From assembly GCA_040222185.1 (NCBI GenBank), contig JAVKDP010000013.1, positions 1-25,362 of the forward strand: a stretch of 25,362 bases of DNA, read 5' to 3'. The DNA is from JAVKDP01 sp040222185 (lineage in GTDB: Bacteria; Bacteroidota; Rhodothermia; Balneolales; Balneolaceae). Positions 14,435 to 22,908 of the stretch are shown here, one piece after another; the stretch's first letter is position 1; each line of letters starts with the position of its first letter. Position numbers and translations under genes: made by a program. A model generated the notes under the pieces. That model had not been told where the DNA came from and made no database searches. It worked only from the letters and a program-made list of their open reading frames with translations.

Positions 14435-14914
14435 TTAATTATTTCCATGAGTATCATTCGCTTTTAATATCTCTATTCTACGATTTAAGTCTTCAACGAT
14501 AGAGTTTGATGAAAAAAAAGTAGAAAATGGTAGCAGAAATATTACTTCCTTTGATGATTCATTTTCAACTGAATACTCAATAATAGCTCTAGGCGGGTTT
14601 GTTTTAATAAAGGGGTATCTAATAGAGCGAATGTTTTTAAGTAAGATAGTGTCCTCTTGATCACCTTTAATCAGACGTAAATGGGAGTCTTCATCATAAA
14701 CGTAATCTATTGTTTCCCACACCAACTTCTTAAACAAAAAGAAATTCAACAGCCCTATTATCAGAGAAAGAAATAGAAAGATTAATACTGATTGAATCGT
14801 ATTATTTACAAATGCCATGATTATTGACAATAATCCAATAAGACTAAAAATGAATATTATTGTTCCTGGTATCAATCTTTTATTAATAAAAAAAGAACCC
14901 GAAATCAGTTTCAT
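14435..14914 (-). CDS. Hypothetical membrane protein with PH-like domain
   Basis: 159 residues with two strongly hydrophobic segments (about 13-34 and 39-62). A soluble part follows (about 68-155) of short strands: ETIDYVYDEDSHLRLIKG, DTILLKNIRSIRY, RAIIEYSV, KEVIFLLP, ending in a helix LNRRIEILKAN. Two helices plus this strand pattern resemble bacterial PH-domain (bPH2) membrane proteins, but the match is by shape only. The gene is very AT-rich (16 of 60 bases G+C in 14761-14820), unlike mnmA beside it. Function unknown. Confidence 0.6.
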   Translation of the reverse strand: MKLISGSFFINKRLIPGTIIFIFSLIGLLSIIMAFVNNTIQSVLIFLFLSLIIGLLNFFLFKKLVWETIDYVYDEDSHLRLIKGDQEDTILLKNIRSIRYPFIKTNPPRAIIEYSVENESSKEVIFLLPFSTFFSSNSIVEDLNRRIEILKANDTHGNN

Positions 14915-15110
14915 GGTTTTTCCTCACTTAATTGGAATAGTTTTGCTCCGATACAAAACATCAGAGCATAGTTAAGTTGAATTCAATTAAATGAATAAAA
15001 TCCAAAGAAAACAAAAATCTATCCCATCCATAATCATTAACAATCAGCCGGCATCGTCCTTCATAAAAAAAAGCCTTATCTTTATGCTCAGAAAAAATTG
15101 AAGTATAAGA
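14915..15110. promoter_or_regulatory. Divergent spacer upstream of mnmA
   Basis: A 196-base AT-rich spacer. TATCTTTA at 15077-15084 matches 7 of 8 positions of a Bacteroidota -7 element and lies 26 bases before the mnmA ATG. No matching -33 TTG is seen. A 10-base palindrome TTGAATTCAA sits at 14977-14986. No RNA gene is visible. Confidence 0.3.
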
Positions 15111-16241
15111 ATGAGTACAAAAGGAAGAGTATTAGTAGCGATGAGTGGAGGAGTAGACTCCTCGGTGGCTGCCGTAATGCTCAGAGAACAAGGATATGAA
15201 GTCATCGCCATCACGATGAAAACCTGGGATTACCACCGCAGCGGGGGAGATAACGGAAAAGAAACTGGATGTTGCACGGTAGAGAGTATGAACGATGCCC
15301 GTCATATTGCTGTAAACCATGGCTTTAAGCACTTCATTGTAGATATCAGGGATGAGTTCGGGGATTGGGTAATCGACCGATTTGTAGGCGATTATATGGA
15401 AGGAAGAACTCCAAACCCATGTGTATTGTGTAATACTCATATCAAGTGGGCTGCTTTATTAAAAAGAGCCGATAACCTTGGGTGCGATTTTATCGCAACA
15501 GGTCACTATGCCAAAGTTCGTGAAGAAAATGGTCGTCATATCATCTCCCGGGGACTGGATCATAAGAAAGATCAGTCATATGCACTTTGGGGCGTTGCAC
15601 AAAAACATCTGGCCAGAACCATTTTTCCACTAGGTGAATTCTCAAAACCGGAAATTCGACAAATAGCAGAAGATCATGGATTATTGAATGTGGCAAATAA
15701 GCCCGATTCTTATGAGATATGCTTTGTGCCTGATGACGATTACAGGAGATTTTTAAAAGATAAAGTGCCCGGACTTAAAGAAAAGGTTAGTGGTGGGAAG
15801 TTTGTTGATCAGGATGGGAATATTATTGGAGAACATGAAGGATATCCCTTTTATACTATCGGGCAACGCCGTGGATTAAATCTGCCTATGGGGAAACCAG
15901 TGTATGTAACTGAGATCAATCCTTACACAAACACAATCAAAATCGGAGAGAAGAAAGACCTGATAAGCTCTACTCTTTTAGCCAGGGAAATTAACCTGAT
16001 CAAATACGACAGAATCCCAAAAGCTGATATGGAGATTACTGGTGCTATCCGATATAACGATGATGGTGCTGTTGGAACAATCACTCAAACCGGGGATGAT
16101 GAAATCAAAGTTCATTTCCCGACCGGGCGTGAAGCAATAACACCGGGGCAGGCAGTTGTGTGCTACGAAGGGGATGATGTAGTTGCCGGTGGATGGATCA
16201 AAAAAGTTAATGTTGGATTAGATGATCTTATAGTTGCATAA
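15111..16241 (+). CDS. mnmA: tRNA-specific 2-thiouridylase MnmA
   Basis: 376 residues, the usual size. It puts sulfur on U34 of tRNA-Lys, -Glu and -Gln, using ATP to activate the base and persulfide sulfur from a cysteine-desulfurase relay. The PP-loop is SGGVDS (12-17). C104 in NPCVLCN is the first catalytic cysteine; the second is in SYEICFVPD (about 200-210). The C-terminal domain has the GQRRGLNLPMGKPVYV segment typical of the family. A short insertion after the first helix with two adjacent cysteines (C54, C55) is often seen in Bacteroidota-like MnmA. The downstream gene is on the same strand, 67 bases away. Confidence 0.97.
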   Translation: MSTKGRVLVAMSGGVDSSVAAVMLREQGYEVIAITMKTWDYHRSGGDNGKETGCCTVESMNDARHIAVNHGFKHFIVDIRDEFGDWVIDRFVGDYMEGRTPNPCVLCNTHIKWAALLKRADNLGCDFIATGHYAKVREENGRHIISRGLDHKKDQSYALWGVAQKHLARTIFPLGEFSKPEIRQIAEDHGLLNVANKPDSYEICFVPDDDYRRFLKDKVPGLKEKVSGGKFVDQDGNIIGEHEGYPFYTIGQRRGLNLPMGKPVYVTEINPYTNTIKIGEKKDLISSTLLAREINLIKYDRIPKADMEITGAIRYNDDGAVGTITQTGDDEIKVHFPTGREAITPGQAVVCYEGDDVVAGGWIKKVNVGLDDLIVA

Positions 16242-16308
16242 GATCACGTAACAAGTCAGTAGTACTTACGTTTACAACAAGCATGTTTAAAACAAAACAA
16301 ACGAAGAT

Positions 16309-17058
16309 ATGAAGATCAAAAAGATACTATTTAGTGCATTTGTGATTGGTTTTATGATGGTTTCTATGACCGCAAAAGCCCAGTTTCAAGGGCAGGTTAC
16401 AATGAAGGTTTACGGGGAAGAGAATGGAAATAAGAATGTAAGTGAGATTAATCTCTATTCTACAAGTAACCGAATTATGATAAAAGGAGAGGATACATAT
16501 AGTTTTTCTGATGGTTCATTTGATGCCAGTGGTCTTCTTATTCGAAATGACAAAAAAGACTTTGTTGTAATGATGGGGGAGAAAGAAGCACTTCAGTTCA
16601 CAAAAGAGGAATTAGAAGGCCTTTTTTCCATGATGGGTATGATGGCAGGCGACGAAGATAAAGAGGTGAATGTAAATCCGAATACTGTTTACACGAATAA
16701 AACCCGTAAGATTATGGGATTTGACTGTACAGAACTATTGGTTATGAATGAGGATAATTCTAATACCCTTTCTATCTGGCTAACTTCGGAAATAGACATC
16801 AACTGGGGCATGCTTTCAGAGCCGTGGATGAACGTTCCTGACAATATGAAAGATTCAGCTTCCCGTTTAACGCAAGAATTCAAATCCAAAAATTTCCCTA
16901 TGCTGGTTGAAGTTACAGAAGACGGTGAAACTAACATAATAATGGAAGTTACCAATGTAAATAAATCCAGTATCGCAAAAGCGATGGTAGAGATTCCAGC
17001 GGGTGTTGATCTTGTAGGCCTTCAGGAGATGATTTTCAAGATGATGATGGGTAACTAA
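16309..17058 (+). CDS. Secreted DUF4412 domain protein
   Basis: 249 residues with a Sec signal peptide (1-24, cleavage after TAKA) and no lipobox. The mature part is a DUF4412-like beta-rich domain: FQGQVTMKVYGE, then an I-M-I-K-G strand, and NKTRKIMGFDCTELLV (about 130-145), the family's G-x-x-C-x-E core. Such proteins are probably periplasmic or outer-membrane associated in Bacteroidota and have no assigned function. Methionine-rich stretches (MMGMMAGDEDKE, about 108-119) are notable but not repeated. The stop is 8 bases from the next ATG, so it is co-transcribed with the phosphoesterase. Confidence 0.85.
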   Translation: MKIKKILFSAFVIGFMMVSMTAKAQFQGQVTMKVYGEENGNKNVSEINLYSTSNRIMIKGEDTYSFSDGSFDASGLLIRNDKKDFVVMMGEKEALQFTKEELEGLFSMMGMMAGDEDKEVNVNPNTVYTNKTRKIMGFDCTELLVMNEDNSNTLSIWLTSEIDINWGMLSEPWMNVPDNMKDSASRLTQEFKSKNFPMLVEVTEDGETNIIMEVTNVNKSSIAKAMVEIPAGVDLVGLQEMIFKMMMGN

Positions 17059-17066
17059 CTCAGTAG

Positions 17067-18257
17067 ATGCCGTATTTCTTAAAACTTTCTTTTATAGCAA
17101 CCGCCATGGTATTACCCCTGGCGGTTTTTGTATGGTGGAGAATCTGGGCAATCTTCCGGCCATTTAGCTCCAAAAAGTACATATACTTAAAAAAGGGGTT
17201 AGGATACTTATTACTCTCGTTTCTTGCCTATCCATTATATGGCGTGATCTGGCATTATGGTGGAATGGATATAAGTTATAATAACCAGGAGTTATGGCTT
17301 TCAGTTTATTTCTGGTTTGGTATGGTATTAATAACTCAGCTTTTCTGGTGCCTCTTATTATTTGTCATAATTCATCTTATTCTAAGATTTGGAATGGCTG
17401 ACTTCTATCAGAGGATAAAATCCAGGCTGGTTTACATTCGGGTAGGAGTTGTAGTTTTCGTTGTATTATTCGTTGGAGTAAAGTCTGTTATAGACTTTTC
17501 AAAAATTGTAGTTGAAGAAGCAGTTGAGGTAGAAATTGCAGGTTTGGCAGATAACGAAGAAATAAGGATCGTTCATATCTCTGATATCCAGGCAGATGAA
17601 TTAACAAACGAAGAAAAGATGCTTCGCTATATCAACCTGGTTAATGACCAAAACCCCGATATCGTAATCTTTTCAGGAGACCTAATCACGGAAGGAGTGG
17701 AATATATTCCCATAGCTACCGAGATGTTGGGGAAGATCCAGAGTGCTCATGGAGTATTTTCCGTATTTGGAGATCACGATATATGGACAGGTTCTCAACT
17801 AGCTTCTTACGAGTTGGAGGAAGAAGGTATCTCACTTCTGGATAACCAAAATGAAATAATTGAAATAAAGGGTTTTAAGATTCGGGTTTCCGGGATAACA
17901 GAAGCATATAGCAGGAGAGTGAGCTCACAAACTCTGGATACCGTTTTAAGTGATTCCACCTATGCTGATGTAAAGATATTGATGTCTCACCAACCATCTG
18001 AGCGATTGGCGGCTTCTGCAAAGGGTTATGGATATGATCTTTTTCTTGCAGGGCATACTCATGGAGGACAAATCGTACTTCCTTTTTTCTTTTATGATGT
18101 AAACCCGGCAAATATGGAAACGAAATATGTAGCCGGAAGCTACCAGGAAGAGAGCTTTCTTGTGAACGTAAACTCCGGTTTGGGAAGCTCTTTAGCGCCT
18201 ATTCGATATAATGCTCCAGCTTCTATATCAACTATTCTTTTAGTTCCGTCTGAATAA
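17067..18257 (+). CDS. Membrane-anchored metallophosphoesterase
   Basis: 396 residues. About 1-145 holds four or so membrane helices (8-28, 44-60, 76-107, 124-141). A calcineurin-like phosphoesterase domain follows at 165-390, with motifs in order: I S-D173-I-Q175, II SGD205, III G235-D236-H237-D238, IV S-H308-Q, V G329-H330-T-H332-GGQ. In the family, motif I is normally DxH and motif III GNHD. Here Gln replaces the first histidine and Asp replaces the asparagine of GNH. The other metal ligands are intact, so activity with an altered metal centre is plausible. Relatives of this N-terminally anchored type (YkuE-like) act on phospho- or pyrophospho-substrates in the envelope; the substrate here is unknown. 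Confidence 0.85.
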   Translation: MPYFLKLSFIATAMVLPLAVFVWWRIWAIFRPFSSKKYIYLKKGLGYLLLSFLAYPLYGVIWHYGGMDISYNNQELWLSVYFWFGMVLITQLFWCLLLFVIIHLILRFGMADFYQRIKSRLVYIRVGVVVFVVLFVGVKSVIDFSKIVVEEAVEVEIAGLADNEEIRIVHISDIQADELTNEEKMLRYINLVNDQNPDIVIFSGDLITEGVEYIPIATEMLGKIQSAHGVFSVFGDHDIWTGSQLASYELEEEGISLLDNQNEIIEIKGFKIRVSGITEAYSRRVSSQTLDTVLSDSTYADVKILMSHQPSERLAASAKGYGYDLFLAGHTHGGQIVLPFFFYDVNPANMETKYVAGSYQEESFLVNVNSGLGSSLAPIRYNAPASISTILLVPSE

Positions 18258-18284
18258 AAAGGCTGCCTATCTCAATAGGCAGTC
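18255..18284 (-). terminator. Rho-independent terminator for the minus-strand YyaL-like gene
   Basis: A 10-base-pair hairpin (GGCTGCCTAT with ATAGGCAGTC around CTCA, one G-U pair). Read on the minus strand it is followed by TTTTT ATT, so it terminates the transcript whose last gene ends at 18374. On the plus strand it is followed by CAAAATC, a poor terminator for the phosphoesterase, though it may act both ways. Confidence 0.75.
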
Positions 18285-18373
18285 AAAATCTCTATCTAAG
18301 TTTGTAATCTAAATAAACAAACGTATACACAGTTATGTATGGACGTTCTGGAAAATCGGATTGTTTTGAAATA

Positions 18374-20395
18374 CTAGAGCTTATCTAAAGCTTGTATAAA
18401 ATCAGTTACTGGTTCTTCACAGGTATAATTCGAACAAATGTAAAGGGTAGACTTTCCGTTTTTCGGCGTTTGATTTTTTATAAAATCGGCTTGTTTAAAA
18501 ATAGCATCGTTGTTATCAAGAGGTCTGAATAGGAGGACTTTTGACGGGATGAATGTTTTTCTAAGATCCGATATAAGTTGTATTGAGTAGTCATCACCTT
18601 CAGCAATTACAATTTCTTTCGGGTTATGATATAAGAATTGTAAAGCCATCATACTCATTGTAGTACTTGAACCTGAACGAATTAAATCAGAAGAGAAAAA
18701 CTTGCCAAGGGCATTCGCTTTTTCTTCCAGTTTGGTATCTCCGGTAATTCGACTGAGTTTTAATAGATTTAGCATTGCTACGGAATTGGCCGATGGAATT
18801 GCTCCATCATAAATCTGTTTCTGTCGTCCTAAGGGTTGGTCTGCGTCATTTACACTAAAGTAGAAGCCCCCGCTTTCTTCATCCCAGAAAGTATTGATGA
18901 ATTGCTCATTCAGCCTAAGGGCTTTAGTTAAATAATCGGTTTCAAATGTGGCTTCATATAACTCAAGAGCAGCCCAGGTCATAAAAGAATAATCATCTGC
19001 AAAAGCAGTGATAGCAGTATCTCCGTCTTTATAACGATGATAGAGTTGATCATTTTGAACCAGGTTCTTTTCTAAAAACTCGTACGTTCTTTCAGCCTGG
19101 GATATAAAATCAGTATCAGAGAATACAGCTCCGGCTTTAGCAAGGGCAGCAATCATGAGTGCATTCCAGTCAGTCAGGGTTTTATCATCCAGGAGCGGTC
19201 GGATTCTTTCTTCACGATATGAAAACAGTTTTTTACGAATACCAGACCAAAGATTTCCCTCAGGGTTATCCTTGAGGTGTGGAATATTTTGCCCGGTTAG
19301 TTTTTTGGTGGCTTCATCTTCAAAATTACCATCCTTATGGAGGTTGAAGGTTGATTTGAAGTATTCAGCTTCTTTTTTAGTCAGGACTGATTCAATTTCT
19401 GAAGTTTCCCAGACATAAAATTTCCCTTCTTCGCCTTCACTATCAGCATCCTCAGCAGAATAGAAATTATTTTCGATGCCAGTTAAATCGCGGAATACAT
19501 ATTCAGAAATCTCATATACCGTTTGCTTGAATAACGGATTCTGAGTGGCCTGCCAAGCTTCGGTGTAAGCCATCATCAATAAGGCTTGATCATAAAGCAT
19601 TTTCTCAAAATGAGGCAGTAACCATTTTCGGTCAGTAGAATAGCGATGGAATCCAAATCCTACATGATCCCAGATTCCGCCCAGGCGCATGGCGGTTAGC
19701 GTTTCAGTAACCCCATCTATAAAACGTTGTTCTCCAGTATGTTTCCATTGTCTAAGTAAGAACATCAGGTTATGAGGAGAAGGGAATTTAGGTGCATTGC
19801 CAAATCCTCCATGTTCAGGATCGAATCGCATAACAAGTTGCTCAGCTGCAAAGTCAATCGCTTCAGTTCCGGGGAAATCTCCTGATTCATAGGATTGAGC
19901 CCGTTCGAAACCATCCTTAATTCCATCAACGGCTTTTTTGATTTTCCCTGGTTCATGCTTCCACATTCCCTGAATACCAGGAATGAGTTGTCGTAAACCA
20001 ATTCTATTGAAACGTGCTTCCTTTGGGATATAGGTTCCTGCAAAGAATGGTTCTTTTTCAGGGGTCATTACTATGGTTAGAGGCCAACCTCCTTGCCCGG
20101 TAAGCATTTGGCAAACCGTCATATATGTAGAGTCAATATCCGGACGTTCTTCGCGATCAACTTTAACATTGATGAAGGCATTGTTGAGGAGGTCTGCAAT
20201 TCCATCATCTTCAAAACTCTCATGAGCCATTACATGACACCAATGGCAGGTAGCGTAACCAATAGAAAGAAAAACCGGTTTGTTTTCAGCTTTTGCTTTT
20301 TCAAAAGCATCATCACTCCAGGGGTACCAATCAACCGGGTTGTCCTTATGCTGGAGCAAGTACGGACTTTTTTCGTTAGCTAGTTTATTTCCCAC
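18374..20395 (-). CDS. DUF255 thioredoxin-domain protein (YyaL/SSP411 family)
   Basis: 673 residues, starting at a GTG (20395) that overlaps the end of mgsA by 11 bases. The N-terminus is the family hallmark: NEKSPYLLQHKDNPVDWYPW (7-26), then a thioredoxin-like fold with C50-H-W-C53 and H-V-M-x-H-E-S-F. After it comes a long alpha/alpha-barrel region (about 190-560) like six-hairpin glycosidases and epimerases, with F-D-P-E-H-G-G-F-G-N-A-P-K-F-P-S (191-206). Full length for the family. Homologues (B. subtilis YyaL, human SPATA20) lack a proven reaction; redox or sugar-related activity is guessed from the domains. It shares a transcript with mgsA. Confidence 0.92.
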   Translation of the reverse strand: MGNKLANEKSPYLLQHKDNPVDWYPWSDDAFEKAKAENKPVFLSIGYATCHWCHVMAHESFEDDGIADLLNNAFINVKVDREERPDIDSTYMTVCQMLTGQGGWPLTIVMTPEKEPFFAGTYIPKEARFNRIGLRQLIPGIQGMWKHEPGKIKKAVDGIKDGFERAQSYESGDFPGTEAIDFAAEQLVMRFDPEHGGFGNAPKFPSPHNLMFLLRQWKHTGEQRFIDGVTETLTAMRLGGIWDHVGFGFHRYSTDRKWLLPHFEKMLYDQALLMMAYTEAWQATQNPLFKQTVYEISEYVFRDLTGIENNFYSAEDADSEGEEGKFYVWETSEIESVLTKKEAEYFKSTFNLHKDGNFEDEATKKLTGQNIPHLKDNPEGNLWSGIRKKLFSYREERIRPLLDDKTLTDWNALMIAALAKAGAVFSDTDFISQAERTYEFLEKNLVQNDQLYHRYKDGDTAITAFADDYSFMTWAALELYEATFETDYLTKALRLNEQFINTFWDEESGGFYFSVNDADQPLGRQKQIYDGAIPSANSVAMLNLLKLSRITGDTKLEEKANALGKFFSSDLIRSGSSTTMSMMALQFLYHNPKEIVIAEGDDYSIQLISDLRKTFIPSKVLLFRPLDNNDAIFKQADFIKNQTPKNGKSTLYICSNYTCEEPVTDFIQALDKL

Positions 20396-20876
20396 TCAAG
20401 TCGGCTTTAAAACGTTGACTATAATCTACTATAAATCTTTCATAGGAAGATTCCATAAGAGGTGATGAGATCAAAAAATCTGCTGAAGAACGGTTGCACG
20501 CCAGTGGGATATTATATACCACACAAATCCTCAATAGGGCTTTTACATCTACATCATGTGGCTGTGCCTGCAGTGGGTCCCAAAAGAAGATCATGATATC
20601 GATTTCATTATCAATAATAGCAGAGCCTATCTGTAAATCTCCTCCTAACGGACCGCTCTTGAATGTATAAACCGGCAGGTTCAGTTTTTCTGCAGCCAAT
20701 GATCCAGTAGTTCCGGTGCCAAATAGGTTGTGACCTGAAAGGTGTTCTCTGTTGTACTCAGCCCAGTCGAGCAAATCCATTTTTCTGTGATCGTGAGCTA
20801 TGAGTGCTATATTCTTCTTGGGCTTCATTTTGCTGATCGAATCAGCAATAGAAGGGTGATGGTTCTTTTTAGCCAT
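20385..20876 (-). CDS. mgsA: Methylglyoxal synthase
   Basis: 163 residues. Converts dihydroxyacetone phosphate to methylglyoxal and phosphate, a bypass of lower glycolysis. All key residues of the E. coli enzyme are present with a shift of nine: H28-D29 and K32 (IALIAHDHRK), the phosphate-binding GTGTTG (53-58), catalytic D80 in GPLGGD, D100, H107 and D110 (FWDPLQAQPHDVD). The N-terminus (1-20) is an extra polar leader. The gene overlaps the DUF255 gene by 11 bases in another frame, so the two are translationally close. In E. coli the enzyme is held back by phosphate; that regulation is assumed, not visible. Confidence 0.96.
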   Translation of the reverse strand: MAKKNHHPSIADSISKMKPKKNIALIAHDHRKMDLLDWAEYNREHLSGHNLFGTGTTGSLAAEKLNLPVYTFKSGPLGGDLQIGSAIIDNEIDIMIFFWDPLQAQPHDVDVKALLRICVVYNIPLACNRSSADFLISSPLMESSYERFIVDYSQRFKADLSGK

Positions 20877-20906
20877 GAAATAGTGAATAAGAGTGAGTAG
20901 TGGAAG

Positions 20907-20931
20907 TAATCTTTAGAGAAGATAAAGATTA
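20907..20931. promoter_or_regulatory. Inverted repeat between the cyclase gene and mgsA
   Basis: TAATCTTTA and TAAAGATTA are exact 9-base reverse complements around a 7-base spacer. It lies in the 68-base gap between the cyclase stop (20945) and the mgsA start (20876). Position and size suit either an AT-rich terminator for the cyclase gene or an operator for mgsA; the arms are too AT-rich for a strong terminator, and no T-run follows on the minus strand. Confidence 0.4.
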
Positions 20932-20944
20932 TACTGGCAAAAAT

Positions 20945-22795
20945 TTAAACCACTAATCGTAGAGTAGGACGCTCCAGGCGGAGTTGTTTTACTCTGAACT
21001 CCTGGTCTTCAAAACCTTTCAGTTCTATCTGGTTTTCCTTGATAAATAACTTTTCTTCGTTCTTTTTCAGATATAGCTTAACGTCAGGATGATTATATAC
21101 AGACTCAGAAATAATAATTTCTTTTTCTTTTGCTACATCAACTAAACGGGCTGCAATATTAACAGTAGTTCCGAAATAATCCGTTCTTCCATTCAGGTTT
21201 ACAGCCATACAATCACCATAGTGAACCCCGGCTTTTAACTTAAAGGAATCACCCATTGTGGTAGAGGTAGTGAAAATTTGTTGGATACGCTCAACGGCTT
21301 TAAGAGCAGAAACGGGCTCTCTAAATACCGCCATTACAGAGTCGCCAATAGTTTTAACAATACCACCACGTTCTTCAGCTACAATTTGCTGTATAATTTT
21401 AAAGTGATTCATAACTCTGCCAATTGCAGAGTTATCTCCTTCCTGGCGGTAAAGCTCAGTGGAATTCATTAAGTCAGTAAAAAGCATGGTTACCCCATTG
21501 GCCCTTACATTCGTTCCTTCTTTAATAGCTTCACGAGAAAATAGCTTTCTAAAATCTAGCGCAGAACTAACTTCACTGGCATAGGTAGCTTCTTCTTTCC
21601 AGTCGTTCTTCTCCAGAAAACAAACCAGTTTCTTTGAAGAATTATTCGCTATAGTTAGGTTAGGTTTGGTTGAAATGGTTATCTCTTCGTTATTGAAGTT
21701 TTCATCGCTTAGCAAAATAGAAGCAGTATCAACTCCATCTTCACGAACATGCAAAACCAACTCTCCCGAATGGTTATGACTTTTAAATAAATATGTGCCT
21801 TCTTCAAGTTTCACTTTCAGGTATTTCTTTTCTCCTATATTCATGAAGTGTTGAGTAACCCTATGAGGCATTGATTGGGGGTCTCCAAAAGAGAATCTTC
21901 GATCTGAAACCTTTCTTATTAGGGGATGTGGAGTAAATACAAGATGTGTGTTTTTATTGAAGTCTAATTCATAGTCAATATCACATTCTTCACAATATAA
22001 ATTAGCTCTACTATCTACCAGTTTTCTAAAGTTATTTCTGGGAGCTTTGCAGTTTGGGCAACATACATCCCAACTAAAATCGAGCAGGTTAATTTTAGCT
22101 GCGTGGAGAAATACATTTAGTACGGAATACTTTTTCTCACCCCAATATTCGGCCAACATGAATGGATGGATCCGTACCAGGCTTTCATCCGACGCACTTT
22201 TTATATATTTAATCAAATGATTTATGATGCGCTTTCTCCTGGTTTGAACAAGCAGTTCTTTAGTCATATTTCGGATTTTTGATTCCGCACCATGAGCTAG
22301 TTCATCTGAAGAGTTTAATTCATAGGGTAATACTTCTTTAACCGCGCACTCATCAAAGTTTTTTAGAATTCTGAAGTATTTTCGCTTTAGAATTTGCTCA
22401 AAAAAGAATTTGAGAGACAAAAATAAATAGTTTTTACTCGGTGTAACCCAGAGGCTGGTTTTTACAATAGTTCCCTTTTCATTGGGAATTAAATCGACCA
22501 GGTAGCGTAGGTTTTTAAGTAAACCGGTTTTATAATAACGGTTGGTTCCAAATCTATAAGGGCTTTCCCAAACGTATGGCTCTTGCTCCCAGGTTAAATA
22601 AGAACTTAACCTGGCATTCGTAACTTCAACAAACCCTTTTGGTGTAGAGCGGGTTAGTGCTGTTTTTTTTACTGATGGGAAATGAAGAAGCTTAAACAAC
22701 ATATTCGTATTAGATACGAAAGGCCATAGTTTTTGAGCGCTCGCAGTAAGCTGAACTGACCATGTAAATTGAATTTGTTGTCTTTCTTTTTCCAA
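20945..22795 (-). CDS. Multidomain class III adenylate/guanylate cyclase (SRPBCC - zinc ribbon - DUF5939 - cyclase)
   Basis: 616 residues, starting at TTG 22795, the only ATG/GTG/TTG start between the upstream stop and the first domain. About 8-150 looks like an SRPBCC/START-like ligand pocket (F-T-W-S-V-Q-L-T-A-S-A-Q-K-L-W). About 246-271 is a zinc ribbon (CPNC at 246-249, C268-x-x-C271). About 285-425 is a DUF5939-like module ending D-F-R-K-L-F-S. 434-590 is a class III cyclase: metal D441 in LFTDLMNS, D485 in KTIGDSV, N546 and R550 in VNIAAR. K481 and D539 (R-T-D-Y-F-G) are the adenine-specifying pair, so cAMP is the likely product. There are no membrane segments, so it is cytosolic. A lipid or small hydrophobic molecule may be sensed by the SRPBCC part (inference). 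Confidence 0.9.
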   Translation of the reverse strand: MEKERQQIQFTWSVQLTASAQKLWPFVSNTNMLFKLLHFPSVKKTALTRSTPKGFVEVTNARLSSYLTWEQEPYVWESPYRFGTNRYYKTGLLKNLRYLVDLIPNEKGTIVKTSLWVTPSKNYLFLSLKFFFEQILKRKYFRILKNFDECAVKEVLPYELNSSDELAHGAESKIRNMTKELLVQTRRKRIINHLIKYIKSASDESLVRIHPFMLAEYWGEKKYSVLNVFLHAAKINLLDFSWDVCCPNCKAPRNNFRKLVDSRANLYCEECDIDYELDFNKNTHLVFTPHPLIRKVSDRRFSFGDPQSMPHRVTQHFMNIGEKKYLKVKLEEGTYLFKSHNHSGELVLHVREDGVDTASILLSDENFNNEEITISTKPNLTIANNSSKKLVCFLEKNDWKEEATYASEVSSALDFRKLFSREAIKEGTNVRANGVTMLFTDLMNSTELYRQEGDNSAIGRVMNHFKIIQQIVAEERGGIVKTIGDSVMAVFREPVSALKAVERIQQIFTTSTTMGDSFKLKAGVHYGDCMAVNLNGRTDYFGTTVNIAARLVDVAKEKEIIISESVYNHPDVKLYLKKNEEKLFIKENQIELKGFEDQEFRVKQLRLERPTLRLVV

Positions 22796-22908
22796 AATAT
22801 TGAATAGGTACTTGAGTCGATAGTTATTTAATCAAACCGTATCTTTGGCGTGCATTTCAAAGAGGGTTCCTCAAAATGCTTGTTACAAAATTTTAATAAA
22901 ACTAAACA
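22796..22908. promoter_or_regulatory. Divergent spacer between the cyclase gene and ndk; candidate ndk -7 box
   Basis: TATCTTTG at 22840-22847 matches TAnnTTTG exactly and reads toward ndk, about 60 bases ahead of its ATG. The nearest upstream TTG (22812-22814) is 25 bases away, longer than the usual spacing of about 19-21. The region must also promote the cyclase gene leftward, but I see no box for it. Confidence 0.4.

Noticed and set aside
19155..20383. Plus-strand open frames opposite the YyaL-like gene
   Set aside because: They are antisense to a long, clearly conserved coding region and show no family resemblance.
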